A stretch of DNA of 64,000 nucleotides, taken from Paenibacillus herberti. GTDB lineage: Bacteria; Bacillota; Bacilli; Paenibacillales; Paenibacillaceae. The notes under the pieces are model-generated. The model did not search any database. It was not told where the DNA came from and saw only the letters and a list, made by a program, of their open reading frames with translations. Location: the NCBI RefSeq assembly GCF_002233675.1, contig NZ_NMUQ01000002.1, forward strand, positions 248,001-312,000. Direction: 5' to 3'. The position numbers and the translations under genes were made by a program. Each line of letters begins with the position of its first letter. The stretch's first letter is position 1. Below are positions 52,727-62,114 of the stretch, piece by piece.

Positions 52727-52947
52727 CCTGCTGTCTCAAGCTAGGTCAGCTTGTTCAGACTTTTGAATTACCCTTCCCTCGATCTCTATCTCTATTTTCA
52801 TGCGTTTATTGTCGAATAATTAGGTCGACAGAATCATTCACTAATGGTATAAGTTGAAAAAAGTCCCGATTCTTTCATATTCTTTTAATCCGTTTAATGT
52901 AAAATGAAGGGAAGCAACTTATTTTAATTAAGGGGGTACCTTATCAA

Positions 52948-53166
52948 ATGATGAAGTCCATAACTTTTAAGGACCGATCTGTCCCCATCTTCTACCCCCC
53001 GGGACAAGAGGAAGCGGTTCGGCTGCTGCCGGATAAGCTGAGAGAATATGAGCTTGACTTCGATTTCCGCAAGCGCTGGAAGAGAATCACTTCGGTTCAT
53101 ATATCCCGCGATGTCGCGATTTTCCAATATAACGATGGAACGAAACTTTATTTGGAGGTCTGCTGA
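52948..53166 (+). CDS. Small hypothetical protein, 72 residues
   Basis: Basic and mixed alpha/beta (VRLLPDKLREYELDFDFRKR, then DVAIFQYNDGTKLYLEV). No motif recognised, no membrane segment. AAGGGGG lies before two consecutive ATGs and a strong terminator follows, supporting expression as a single gene. Confidence 0.6.
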   Translation: MMKSITFKDRSVPIFYPPGQEEAVRLLPDKLREYELDFDFRKRWKRITSVHISRDVAIFQYNDGTKLYLEVC

Positions 53167-53225
53167 CGGTCAGGATGCCTAACGGCGCGCTTTGTGATAT
53201 TCCCGGTGGAAATGCGAAAAACAAC

Positions 53226-53266
53226 AAAAGCTGTCCCCGCCCGTTTTGGCGGAGGACAGCTTTTTG
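53226..53266. terminator. Bidirectional terminator
   Basis: AAAAGCTGTCC pairs with GGACAGCTTTT, with an inner CGCC/GGCG; serves the 72-residue gene and the convergent aldo-keto reductase. Confidence 0.9.
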
Positions 53267-53288
53267 CGGTTGTTCGGCGATGCCAAAA

Positions 53289-54287
53289 CTACTCGGCTCT
53301 AGCCACGATATCATCGATAACCTGTAACTCTTTCTCGCTGAAGTCCAGGTTATCCAGGGCACGGATATTGTCCTCGATCTGCTCAACGCGACTTGCGCCA
53401 ATCAGCGCCGAGGTGACGCGCCCACGGCGCAGCGTCCAGGCGAGTGCCATACTGGCCAGCGACTGACCGCGTTGCTGCGCCAGCTCGTTCAGCTCCTGGA
53501 TTTTAGCCAAGCGGGCCTCGGTGATATGCTCCTTATTCAGGAACACGCTTGGGCCCCCAGCACGAGAATCGGCCGGGATGCCGCCCAGATAACGATCTGA
53601 CAGCATTCCACCAGCAAGCGGGGAGAAGACGATAGAGCCGATGCCTTCCTCGTCCAGTACTTCCTGCAGGCCATCTTCGATCCAACGATTGAACATGGAG
53701 TAGGATGGCTGATGGATAAGGCATGGTGTGCCCAACTGCTTCAGAATAGACGAGGCTTCCCGCGTCCCCTCCGCGCTATAGTTGGAGAGGCCCACATACA
53801 AGGCTTTGCCGGAGCGGACCGCATGATCCAGCGCTGACATCGTTTCTTCAAGCGGTGTATCCGGGTCTGGACGATGATGATAGAAAATGTCGACATAATC
53901 GACTCCCATCCTCTTCAGACTCTGGTCCAAGCTCGAAAGAACAGACTTGCGAGAGCCCCATTCTCCGTACGGACCGGGCCACATATAGTAGCCGGCTTTG
54001 GTGGACAGAATAAGCTCATCCCGGTAAGGAGCCAGATCCTGTTTCAGGATACGTCCGAAGTTCTCTTCCGCGGAGCCGGGCGGCGGTCCGTAGTTGTTGG
54101 CGAGGTCAAAATGGGTAATGCCAAGATCGAACGCCCGGCGCACCATGGCCCGGCTATTTTCATAGCGGTCATTACCGCCGAAGTTATGCCACAACCCAAG
54201 AGAAATGGCAGGCAGCTTGAGGCCGCTGCGGCCCGTGCGGTTGTACTTCATCGTCTCATAACGTCCAGAAGCTGGTGTATAGGTCAT
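53289..54287 (-). CDS. Aldo/keto reductase, YghZ (glyceraldehyde-3-phosphate reductase) type
   Basis: 332 residues. The opening MKYNRTGRSGLKLPAISLGLWHNFG and the catalytic set (Asp/Tyr in HFDLANNYGPPPGSAEENFG, Lys in LSTKAGYYMWPGPYG, His in IFYHHRPDPDTPLEET) are characteristic of YghZ/AKR14, which reduces methylglyoxal and L-glyceraldehyde-3-phosphate with NADPH. GGGAGG before the selected ATG; a longer frame upstream has no homology. Monocistronic. Confidence 0.9.
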   Translation of the reverse strand: MTYTPASGRYETMKYNRTGRSGLKLPAISLGLWHNFGGNDRYENSRAMVRRAFDLGITHFDLANNYGPPPGSAEENFGRILKQDLAPYRDELILSTKAGYYMWPGPYGEWGSRKSVLSSLDQSLKRMGVDYVDIFYHHRPDPDTPLEETMSALDHAVRSGKALYVGLSNYSAEGTREASSILKQLGTPCLIHQPSYSMFNRWIEDGLQEVLDEEGIGSIVFSPLAGGMLSDRYLGGIPADSRAGGPSVFLNKEHITEARLAKIQELNELAQQRGQSLASMALAWTLRRGRVTSALIGASRVEQIEDNIRALDNLDFSEKELQVIDDIVARAE

Positions 54288-54448
54288 GCTGAATTCCTCC
54301 CTTAAAAGGTTGGTCGATACATAGAAGCTGACAAATGGTAGCGTTAACATGATTACGGGGACAAGTATAACCGATAGCGGCTTCTCCGCCAATCCTGTGG
54401 CCCGCCCGTGCTACTACTACTTTGGCACAGGCGGTAGATCAATGAATT

Positions 54449-55906
54449 TTAACCTGGTAAAGGATGGCCCGGTCGAATCGGAAGGACTGCTTCTTCGGCC
54501 ATTTTCACAAAAAAGTCAGGCTCCTCGCGTGCAAGTTGCAGCCAAGCGGCGACGCAGGCCGGATCAAAATGTCGATTCGACTGCGCGGAGATGAACTCGA
54601 TCGCTGCCTGATGAGTCATCGCTTGGCGGTAGGCCCGCTGCGATGTCAGGGCATCGTAAACATCTGCCACGGCAGTAATTCTCGCCAGCAGCGGGATTTG
54701 CTCCCCTTTCATCTGATCCGGGTATCCACAGCCATCCCACCGTTCATGATGGGATCTAATGATGGACAGCTCTTCTCTCATAAAGCCGAGGTTGCGGCAT
54801 AACTCGTACCCTCGAATGGGATGAAGCTCCACGATACTCCGCTCCTCTGCGGTAAGGGCGCCAGGCTTTTTCAAAATCAATTCCGGCACATAGAGCTTGC
54901 CTACATCATGGATAATAGCTCCCTGCCCGACAGCAAGCAGCTCAGCAGGAGCTAGTCCCATCCTCTCCCCTAGCTTGAGTGCATAGAGGGCGACACGATA
55001 ATTATGTCCGGCTGTATAGTCATCCTTTTGTTCCGTGGCCAGAATGAGTTCTTGCACGCTCGGGGAGATGCATTTCTGCAGCCATTCCTGTGGACTTGAA
55101 CGAAACAGAGCTCTGAGTGCACCGGTAAGCGATGCGCCGCTACCGGCCAGCTGCCTCATCAGCCCTCCCATAACAGTCAGGAGCGAAAACAGCAGCAAAA
55201 TATGATACATCCACCAGCTAAGCTTCCACGGCTCCCCGCTAACCATGACGATCTGACCTGCGGCCAACCAGCTGCAGCCGTACATAATCGCCAGTTGAAG
55301 AGGCATGCCTGCTGTCTTGTAGTCCTTCCAATAGTTCGCGGTGGCATGGGCTAACATGGAAAGTACGAGCAAAGTCAAAATCGGTCTTACTCCCTGCAAG
55401 CCTAGCGGCCACTCGTGAAGCATGTGAGGATAGATCAGAGATAGACCCAAAAAGGTGGCTAAGCCCACCGTATAAATCGGTACCAGCCAGCGCTGCATCT
55501 CTCCCATTCGAACGGCCAGCCCTCTTGCAGACGGCAAGGAAGACACCCAGATCCACACCGAAGCGGTGAGGACGCCGAGTTGAGAGGACACACCCTGGAT
55601 GCCGCTATGATTCGTAATAAAACCGGGCGTTGCCAAACCATGCAGCATAAGAAGGCCCGTCATGGAAATAAAGGCGAGGGAAAGAAAGGATATTCCCAAA
55701 TTCCTCAGCCTTATGCCCGCGTAGCCCAATGCAGAGGCCAGCACTAAAGCCAAAAAAGCGACGGTGCTGACCATATAGAAGTGCATAACGGGCGATTGCA
55801 GGTACGGATTAAGCCCTTCAGTCATACGCATCGACTGAAAAAGCCCAAGCGGCAGAAGAAGGATAAGGAATAGGACCGACAAAGCTCGGGCGGCAGGACG
55901 GCGCAT
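54449..55906 (-). CDS. Membrane HD-GYP domain protein (cyclic-di-GMP phosphodiesterase type)
   Basis: 485 residues: about eight membrane helices in the first 275, then an HD-GYP domain (about 290-470). Metal and signature residues: GHNYRVALYA, IIHDVGKLYVPELILKKPGALTAEE, HPIRGYELC, SHHERWDGCGYP with the GYP triplet, ARITAVADVYDALTS. Expected to degrade cyclic di-GMP in response to a membrane signal. ATG at 55904-55906 with GAGGTGA is chosen over an earlier GTG. Monocistronic. Confidence 0.9.
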   Translation of the reverse strand: MRRPAARALSVLFLILLLPLGLFQSMRMTEGLNPYLQSPVMHFYMVSTVAFLALVLASALGYAGIRLRNLGISFLSLAFISMTGLLMLHGLATPGFITNHSGIQGVSSQLGVLTASVWIWVSSLPSARGLAVRMGEMQRWLVPIYTVGLATFLGLSLIYPHMLHEWPLGLQGVRPILTLLVLSMLAHATANYWKDYKTAGMPLQLAIMYGCSWLAAGQIVMVSGEPWKLSWWMYHILLLFSLLTVMGGLMRQLAGSGASLTGALRALFRSSPQEWLQKCISPSVQELILATEQKDDYTAGHNYRVALYALKLGERMGLAPAELLAVGQGAIIHDVGKLYVPELILKKPGALTAEERSIVELHPIRGYELCRNLGFMREELSIIRSHHERWDGCGYPDQMKGEQIPLLARITAVADVYDALTSQRAYRQAMTHQAAIEFISAQSNRHFDPACVAAWLQLAREEPDFFVKMAEEAVLPIRPGHPLPG

Positions 55907-56082
55907 AGGACGGAAGTTCACCTCGGAAGCCCACACAGGGCTATTGGAGTACGGCCATACAGGACTTCTAGATGCCTATACAAATCCGGCACACTGCTTT
56001 AATATGGAAAAAGGCTTTAAAGCTAGCATACCTCATTCTGCAAACTTTTCAAGTCAAGGATGAACCCAGGAGATGATGGAAA

Positions 56083-56970
56083 ATGTCTTCCCAATATCAA
56101 GCAAAAGTGTTCAAAGAAACCTACGGGATGGTGGAGCTGGTTGAAGCTTCAACTCGCTCCAGCGTCTTGTTATGCCCCGAACGGGGCGGTATTGCGCTTC
56201 AGTGCCGGTTGAACGGCTACGAGCTGTTTTATCTCGATGAGAGCACCTTCCTCGATCCGACGGCCAATATCCGTGGAGGAAATCCGGTCCTTTTCCCAAT
56301 CAGCGGTCCAGTGGAAAATGGCGAGTACGAGTGGGAAGGCGGACGCTATCGGATGAGTCAACATGGCGTCGCACGTACCGAAGCTTGGGAGATCGTCGAC
56401 ACCGCGGAGAAGGATTCCGCCTCTGTCACTTTGCGGCTGCGCAGCAATGAGCGCACGCTGAAGGCGTTCCCGTTCCAGTTCGAGCTGTTGTTCACCTACA
56501 CGCTGAAGGACGGACAGCTGACGATCGATCAGGAGTATCGCAATCTTGCGGACCGGGAGATGCCGATGTATCCAGGCTTCCACCCGTACTTCGCTACTTC
56601 GCACAAGAATATCGCCTACGGCACCGATGCTTCACGGATGCTGGACTATAACGACCATGCTGAAAAGCCTTTCGAGGGCAGTATCGATCTCGATAGCATG
56701 AAAGAATCCGCTGCTTTGCTAAATGCTCGCAAGCCGGAGATTTCTTTCCCGCTGGACAGCGGAATCACGGTCACCTTGGCCTATAGCGAAGCTTTCAAAT
56801 ACATTGTGTTATGGAGTGTGGAGGGCAAGCCATTTCTCTGCGTAGAGCCGTGGATGGCACTGGGCGGCGAACTGAATCGCCGTGAGGAGCTTGTCATCGT
56901 TCCAGCGGGCGAGATGGTCCCAGCGCAGCTATCGATCCGGGCTTCACATGAACGGCGAGTTCAAGACTAA
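56083..56970 (+). CDS. Aldose 1-epimerase family protein
   Basis: 295 residues of the galactose-mutarotase-like beta-sandwich. Visible: NIRGGNPVLFPISGPVENG, the catalytic His of SQHGVARTEAWEI, His in MYPGFHPYFATS, and the late CVEPWMALGGELNR with the usual catalytic Glu. It interconverts anomers of hexoses or hexose-6-phosphates; substrate not determinable. AGGAG ten bases before the ATG. Confidence 0.88.
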   Translation: MSSQYQAKVFKETYGMVELVEASTRSSVLLCPERGGIALQCRLNGYELFYLDESTFLDPTANIRGGNPVLFPISGPVENGEYEWEGGRYRMSQHGVARTEAWEIVDTAEKDSASVTLRLRSNERTLKAFPFQFELLFTYTLKDGQLTIDQEYRNLADREMPMYPGFHPYFATSHKNIAYGTDASRMLDYNDHAEKPFEGSIDLDSMKESAALLNARKPEISFPLDSGITVTLAYSEAFKYIVLWSVEGKPFLCVEPWMALGGELNRREELVIVPAGEMVPAQLSIRASHERRVQD

Positions 56971-56974
56971 ATAG

Positions 56975-57040
56975 AACAGGTTATTCCTTCTAGGGGATCC
57001 GCTACGGATTTGCAGGAAGAGAATAGCCTGTTTTCTTTTT
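56975..57040 (+). terminator. Terminator of the epimerase gene
   Basis: AACAGGTTATTC pairs with GAATAGCCTGTT around a large loop, tail TTCTTTTTC. Confidence 0.75.
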
Positions 57041-57606
57041 CAGCCCAGGAGCAGCGCCTTCTCAAATAGACAGAATCCATTCGGGGTTGTCCCCTTGAAC
57101 TCATAACCACTAGAGCGGTAAAACTCGCCAAGCTTCGGGTTGCTGGCAATGCAGTCCAGGCGAATTGCAGCCTTCCCAGGGAAGGCTGCTCCTTCCTGAG
57201 CCCATTGCAGCATCGCCCGGCCCAGCCCCGTACCGGAATAGGAACGGCTCACGGCCAGTCGGTGAAGATACACATACGGCTCATGCCCGTCTTCTCCCCA
57301 TAACTCTCGGTCCCAGCTGCCTGGCTTTTGCATGAGGATGACCATCCCTGCCGCACGTCCCCACTCCCGCCCTGGACCTCCCTCGATATCCCGGAAAAGG
57401 ATCGCTTCTCCTCGCTCAGCCGCGCTCTCCAGGCCATGATTATCATCGCCCGTCAATAGGCCGCCCCACTGGGCTGAGCCTTGACTATTCAGCCAGCGGG
57501 CGATTTCGAGCAACAGCTCCATCGCTTCCTCTGTCTTGCCTGGCTCGATCCGCTCCGCTGCGAATCCATGTCCAACCCCACTATTCGAAATGATCCATTG
57601 TGCCAA
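57040..57606 (-). CDS. GNAT-family N-acetyltransferase
   Basis: 188 residues. Acetyl-CoA pyrophosphate loop in LAVSRSYSGTGLGRAMLQWA (R/Q-x-x-G-x-G/A), strand four VYLHRLAV, and the C-terminal LDCIASNPKLGEFYRSSGYEF. Substrate unknown; small-molecule or toxin acetylation are typical. TTG start at 57604-57606 with AAGGAGG seven bases before. Its stop overlaps the epimerase terminator. Confidence 0.88.
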   Translation of the reverse strand: MAQWIISNSGVGHGFAAERIEPGKTEEAMELLLEIARWLNSQGSAQWGGLLTGDDNHGLESAAERGEAILFRDIEGGPGREWGRAAGMVILMQKPGSWDRELWGEDGHEPYVYLHRLAVSRSYSGTGLGRAMLQWAQEGAAFPGKAAIRLDCIASNPKLGEFYRSSGYEFKGTTPNGFCLFEKALLLG

Positions 57607-57699
57607 AGTTCATTCCTCCTTATCGTACTGTCGCTCATGATGGCTTCCCAACGCCGCAGCCAGCTTGTCCATCCGTTCGTCCATCGAGGATGTATTTCG

Positions 57700-57723
57700 G
57701 TTGGAAAAAGTCCCTATGGGTAA
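57700..57723 (+). promoter_or_regulatory. Possible sigma-B promoter of the SDR gene
   Basis: GTTGGA (57700-57705), 12 bases, GGGTAA (57718-57723), compared with the sigma-B consensus GTTTAA-N12-14-GGGTAT. B. subtilis homologues of this SDR group are general-stress genes. Confidence 0.45.
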
Positions 57724-57773
57724 CTATATAGAACTAACAGTTTACTTTAACTATAACTCTTGGGAGGTACCCC

Positions 57774-58646
57774 ATGTCCAGTTCCAATCAGGAAACCGTC
57801 AAAACGTTCCCACCGCAGCATCAGAACCAGCAGCCCGGAATGGAGTCGGAGATGACTCCGCTTCCCGTATATGATACGCCAGAATATAAAGGCTCAGGTA
57901 AGCTGAATGGCAAAAAGGCGCTCATCACCGGGGGTGATAGCGGCATAGGCAGAGCTGTTGCAATCGCCTTTGCCAAGGAAGGCGCCGATGTGGCCATTGT
58001 TTTTCTGAACGAGCAGAGCGACGCCGAGCAGACGAAGCAAGCTGTTGAGGCGGCAGGCCGCACCTGCCTGCTCATCCCAGGCGATGTAGGCGACGAGAAG
58101 TTCGCCGCTCAGGCTGTGCAGAGTACGGTCGACAGCTTAGGCGGACTAGATGTGCTGATCAACAATGCAGCCGAGCAGCATCCGCAGCAGAAGTTTGAGG
58201 ATATTACCGCCGAACAGTTGGAAAAGACGTTCCGCACGAACATTTTCGCCATGTTCCACCTGGTAAAAGCCGCGCTTCCGCATCTGAAAAACGGCAGCTC
58301 CATTATTAACACCGCATCGATCACTGCCTATAAAGGCCACCCGCTGCTGATTGACTATTCCTCCACCAAGGGAGCGATCGTCAGCTTTACACGCGCCCTG
58401 TCTAATCATCTGGTTGAACGCGGCATCCGTGTGAACGGCGTTGCTCCCGGCCCGATCTGGACACCGTTGATCCCGTCAACGTTTGACGAGAAGCAAGTGT
58501 CGGAATTCGGCGGTGACACCCCGATGAAGCGGGCCGGCCAGCCGCATGAGCTTGCTCCGGCCTACGTTTATTTGGCAAGCAATGACTCCTCCTACATGTC
58601 GGGACAAGTACTCCATATTAACGGTGGACAGGTTGTTAATGGCTAG
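57774..58646 (+). CDS. Short-chain dehydrogenase/reductase, general-stress type
   Basis: 290 residues. An N-terminal Pro/Gln-rich extension (about 40 residues) precedes a classical SDR: TGGDSGIGRAVAIAFAKEGA for NAD(P), LINNAAEQHPQQKFEDI, catalytic Ser in INTASITAYKGHP, and YSSTKGAIVSFTRAL with Tyr and Lys, then VNGVAPGPIWTPL. This layout is that of YhdF/YdaD-like stress SDRs of Bacillus. Substrate unknown. GGGAGG before the ATG. Confidence 0.92.
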   Translation: MSSSNQETVKTFPPQHQNQQPGMESEMTPLPVYDTPEYKGSGKLNGKKALITGGDSGIGRAVAIAFAKEGADVAIVFLNEQSDAEQTKQAVEAAGRTCLLIPGDVGDEKFAAQAVQSTVDSLGGLDVLINNAAEQHPQQKFEDITAEQLEKTFRTNIFAMFHLVKAALPHLKNGSSIINTASITAYKGHPLLIDYSSTKGAIVSFTRALSNHLVERGIRVNGVAPGPIWTPLIPSTFDEKQVSEFGGDTPMKRAGQPHELAPAYVYLASNDSSYMSGQVLHINGGQVVNG

Positions 58647-58726
58647 CTTTAACTTCTATGTGGCCTGACTGCTTGGCTTGATCTGGATAGCGTTTTGGCA
58701 CCAGTCGGTGTTGTTGTAACATGCAA

Positions 58727-58771
58727 AATAAGCTCCGCAAGCCCCCTTCCCGGGGAAGCTGCGGAGCTTTT
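58727..58771. terminator. Bidirectional terminator
   Basis: AGCTCCGCA pairs with TGCGGAGCT, flanked by AAAATA and TTTTG; between the SDR and the convergent flavoprotein gene. Confidence 0.85.
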
Positions 58772-58795
58772 GATGTTTAGAGCCCGCTTCTGCCG

Positions 58796-59704
58796 CTACA
58801 TCCCGCCAAAGTCGATCTCGGCCAAGTCGCCGCCGATGCCGAAGGCGGCCCGATTGCCGCTGGCCGCAGCCGCGACCACCTGCGACGGCGACATGCCCGA
58901 GGTATCGCCAGCCGCGTATACACCGGGGACGGTCGTGCGGCCGTAGCCGTCGACCATGACCGCGCCTACTGCGTCATGCGCGCAGCCAAGCTGCGCCCCT
59001 AGCGGCGTGCCGAGCATCGCCTCCGGCGTCACAAATCCGCCGCTCCGCGCGATGCGCGTGCCGTCCTCGAACAGGACGGCTTTGAGCTGCCCATCGCTGC
59101 CTTCCATAGCAGTGATGCGGGATCGCACAATTTTGACGCCATGCGCCTCCAGCGCCTGTTGTTGCTGTCCGCTCAATTGGCCCTGGCCATGCGTGCATAC
59201 AAGCAAATCCCGCGACCAGCCGAGCAGCAGCTTCGCTTGGTGAAACAGATTATTGCTCGTGGACACTGCGACGAGCGGAGTGTCCCGCAGCTCCCATCCG
59301 TCGCAGTAAGGGCAATTAAACAAGGAGCTGCCATACAGCTCTTTCAGGCCTGGAATATCCGGCAGCTGCTCCTTCAGCCCTGCTGCCAGCAGCAGCGTTC
59401 GGGCTTCCGCTGTGCCGCCGGCTTCCGTGCGCAGCCGAAAACGGCCTGGAAAACTTTCCACCGTCATCACTCGCCCTTGGCGTAACCGGACGGTAGAATA
59501 GCCCGATGCCTCCTCCCGCGCCATGCGCCGGAATTCGTTCGGCGCTATGCCGTCTCGCGTCAGGTAACCATGCCCTGCTTTCGTCACCGCGTTACGCGGT
59601 TTATGGTCATCTATGAGCAGCACGGACCTGCGGGCGCGTCCCAGCACCAGCGCGGCGCTGAGTCCGGCAGGGCCTCCTCCTATTATGGCGCAATCTACAA
59701 TCAT
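58796..59704 (-). CDS. Thioredoxin-reductase-like FAD/NAD(P) oxidoreductase
   Basis: 302 residues. FAD site DCAIIGGGPAGLSAALVLGRA, redox disulfide FNCPYCDGWELRD (CxxC as in thioredoxin reductase), and FAD end GVYAAGDTSGMSPSQVVAAAASG. The normal NADPH site GxGxxA is altered (VAVSTSNNLFHQAKLLL), as in flavoproteins like GliT and HlmI that reduce disulfides or accept other partners. GGAGG before the ATG. Partner protein unknown. Confidence 0.87.
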   Translation of the reverse strand: MIVDCAIIGGGPAGLSAALVLGRARRSVLLIDDHKPRNAVTKAGHGYLTRDGIAPNEFRRMAREEASGYSTVRLRQGRVMTVESFPGRFRLRTEAGGTAEARTLLLAAGLKEQLPDIPGLKELYGSSLFNCPYCDGWELRDTPLVAVSTSNNLFHQAKLLLGWSRDLLVCTHGQGQLSGQQQQALEAHGVKIVRSRITAMEGSDGQLKAVLFEDGTRIARSGGFVTPEAMLGTPLGAQLGCAHDAVGAVMVDGYGRTTVPGVYAAGDTSGMSPSQVVAAAASGNRAAFGIGGDLAEIDFGGM

Positions 59705-59800
59705 GCGCAGTCCTCCTCAAGCTGTCTTTGTCCTCCGCTACTTACTTTATTAACGAAGGGACAGTTCTAGAAGAAGTTAGAGTCAGCATTTCCAACTAAA

Positions 59801-59836
59801 AAAATCCGGAGCACCCTCATCGGATGCTCCGGATTT
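59801..59836 (-). terminator. Terminator of the VanY-like gene
   Basis: AAAATCCGGAGCA pairs with TGCTCCGGATTTT; leftward tail TTTTTTTAG. Confidence 0.92.
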
Positions 59837-59863
59837 TCTCCCTATACTTTGCGTACCTGCTGA

Positions 59864-60817
59864 TTAATTCTTGCTGCCGGATACCGGTACAGCAGCTCCA
59901 TAATGTTCTTCCAGCGTGTCGCCGCTGGTTTCCAGCTTGCGAGCCAACTCCACGCCTACGTAACGAATATGCCATGGCTCATACTTATAACCAGTAATAT
60001 CCTGTTTGCCCTCTGGATAGCGGATAATATAACCGTAGTCAGCCGCGTATTTAGCGAGCCAATCCGCCTCCGGCGTGTCGCCGAAGCAGCTCTCAGCCGC
60101 GCATTTGCCATCGACGCCAGACACGTCCATCGATAGACCGGTTTGATGCTCGCTATGTCCTGGACGAGCACTGTATTTGCTTGCAGCCTCAACGCCGTCT
60201 TTTTTGACATAATTCGTGAACAGCGTCTTCTGCCGGGCTTCAGAACGATAACCCGAAACTCCAGCGAGCTTGATGTCATCCTTCTTAGCCCCAGCCACGA
60301 GCTTCTCCAGCGCTTCGGCAGCATCCTTGCGCAGCTTGCGCTTATCGACCTTTTCCGAGAAGATGAACGGAACATCCGGATAAACGAGATCGTCCGGTAC
60401 ATAACCTTCAGGCAAGCGGAACTGCTTGTTTACAAGCGCCGTGGCCGCCTCGGCGTTAGCTGTTACCTGCACAGCGGGCTCGCCAGTAGAGCCTCCGCCC
60501 TTTCCTCCCTGCTGGCTTCCGCCAGAGCTCGCCTGTCCTTGCCCATTTTTGACGGTACTCGGTTTCGGCGATTTAGTCGGGCTTGGCGAGGTGCCCTTGT
60601 CATGGGGCTGAGTCGTAGCAGCGGTCTGCCCGTCGTCGCTTGGAGTCGCCGAGGGCTCGATACTCGGCGCTGGCGTTGCCCACGGCTCCATGCTCGGACC
60701 TGGCGTGGCCGTCCCAGTTGACGGCGAGGGCGCATTGCCTCCTTGGGCTGAACAGGCAACTCCGGTCAGCATAAGAGCAATCAGCATTGCTGCTGCTATC
60801 TTAGGTTTGTTTCTCAT
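59864..60817 (-). CDS. D-alanyl-D-alanine carboxypeptidase, VanY-type lipoprotein
   Basis: 317 residues. Lipoprotein signal peptide MRNKPKIAAAMLIALMLTG-VAC with lipobox LTGVAC, a Ser/Pro/Thr/Gly-rich linker of about 100 residues, and a peptidase M15B domain: SGYRSEARQ, GHSEHQTGLSMDV (His and Asp ligands), EPWHIRYVG (Glu and His). It trims the terminal D-Ala from peptidoglycan outside the membrane. AAGGAG precedes the ATG. No van genes nearby, so it is probably housekeeping rather than resistance. Confidence 0.92.
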   Translation of the reverse strand: MRNKPKIAAAMLIALMLTGVACSAQGGNAPSPSTGTATPGPSMEPWATPAPSIEPSATPSDDGQTAATTQPHDKGTSPSPTKSPKPSTVKNGQGQASSGGSQQGGKGGGSTGEPAVQVTANAEAATALVNKQFRLPEGYVPDDLVYPDVPFIFSEKVDKRKLRKDAAEALEKLVAGAKKDDIKLAGVSGYRSEARQKTLFTNYVKKDGVEAASKYSARPGHSEHQTGLSMDVSGVDGKCAAESCFGDTPEADWLAKYAADYGYIIRYPEGKQDITGYKYEPWHIRYVGVELARKLETSGDTLEEHYGAAVPVSGSKN

Positions 60818-61123
60818 GATGGCAAAGCTCCTTATTAATGAATAATAAAGTCCGAATAACAAACTGGACTCCCAGAAATCACAATGGAATGAGTTTTATA
60901 TACCGATAATGGTTATACCACATAGACGAGATTTCGCGAAGAAGGTTTCACTTCCGCTTTACCCTCATCCTACCAGACCGATACGGAGCATGCGAACCTG
61001 CTCCTCAGCAAATATCATCACGTATAGATTTTAATGAATCAGTCCAACTCATGTTGAACTACCGGGCAGGGAAGTTTATGCTTAGATTTGGTAAAGCTAA
61101 TGAAGGAAAGGAGCACGAGTTCC
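60818..61123. other. Intergenic, divergent promoters
   Basis: 306 bases between divergent vanY-like and hydrolase genes. AT-rich patches are present, but no promoter is convincing enough to place and no gene is seen. Confidence 0.5.
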
Positions 61124-61969
61124 ATGCAAGAACAGGCGGTTCGGACATCACCCTTTGAGCTCAGGCTCAGCGATGGGGGAATCATCCGGGGCGAAGTCCG
61201 CATTACGGACAGCGGCGCCCGCAAGCCGGCTGTGCTGATCGCGCACGGCTTCAAAGGATTCAAGGATTGGGGCTTCCTCCCTTACGCAGCTGAGCGGCTG
61301 GCCCAAGCCGGTTTCTACGTTGTAACCTTTAACTTTTCACGAAATGGGGTAAGTGAGGGGCAAGAGTTCGACGAGCTGAACAAATTCGGACTCAATACAT
61401 ACTCCCGGGAGCAAGCAGACCTGGAGCTCGTCGTTGCCGCACTGATCCGCAGGGAGCTGCCCCATCATGACAAAGCAGACGCGAAACGGCTGGCTATCTG
61501 CGGCCACAGCCGCGGCGGCGGCAACGCCCTTCTGTTTGCGGCCGAGCATCCACTGATCCGCGCTGCCGTATCCTGGAACGGAATTGCTGTGGCAAATCTG
61601 TTCGAAGCCGGCTTTGAGGCACAGGCCCGGCGCGACGGAGTCGCCTATGTGCCGAATGCGCGGACAGGCCAGCAAATGCCGATTCGCAAGGAATTTTTCG
61701 AGGATATCGACGCGAATGCGGAGCGTTTTGACATTCCCGCACGCCTAGCTTCGCTAAACATCCCGGTGCTGCTTATCCAAGGAGATCAGGACATCCCTAA
61801 GCTGCTGGAGGCATTTCAGACGCTGAAAGAGGCAGCTCCCGAGCAGCAGTCGCTGCTGCTTGAGGGAACAGGCCATACGTTTGGAACGGTTCATCCGTTC
61901 TCCGGGACAACGGATTCGTTGGAAGCCGCGTTGGACACAACGATCGAATTCCTACAGCAAAAGCTGTAG
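61124..61969 (+). CDS. Alpha/beta hydrolase (dienelactone-hydrolase/acyl-peptidase-like)
   Basis: 281 residues of the YqhI/S9-like serine hydrolase group. Oxyanion region LIAHGFKGFKDWGFLPYAAE, nucleophile ICGHSRGGGNAL, acid in LLIQGDQDIPKL and His in EGTGHTFGTVHPF. No signal peptide, so cytosolic. AAAGGAG ten bases before the selected ATG. Substrate unknown, probably a small ester or peptide. Confidence 0.87.
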   Translation: MQEQAVRTSPFELRLSDGGIIRGEVRITDSGARKPAVLIAHGFKGFKDWGFLPYAAERLAQAGFYVVTFNFSRNGVSEGQEFDELNKFGLNTYSREQADLELVVAALIRRELPHHDKADAKRLAICGHSRGGGNALLFAAEHPLIRAAVSWNGIAVANLFEAGFEAQARRDGVAYVPNARTGQQMPIRKEFFEDIDANAERFDIPARLASLNIPVLLIQGDQDIPKLLEAFQTLKEAAPEQQSLLLEGTGHTFGTVHPFSGTTDSLEAALDTTIEFLQQKL

Positions 61970-62114
61970 AGTTGTCACTTAGAACGACGGAATGCACCAG
62001 TTTTTTGCAGATTTCATGTTCCATTAAGGTAACCCCGAGACGGATTTGATATGATTCGGGGAGAAAATCACCGGGACAAGTTCCCGTTCACACACGAAGG
62101 GAGTCAACCGTTCC

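Noticed and set aside
59864-60817. Vancomycin-resistance operon member
   Set aside because: VanY-type domain but no vanHAX, vanRS or other resistance genes nearby; treated as a housekeeping carboxypeptidase.
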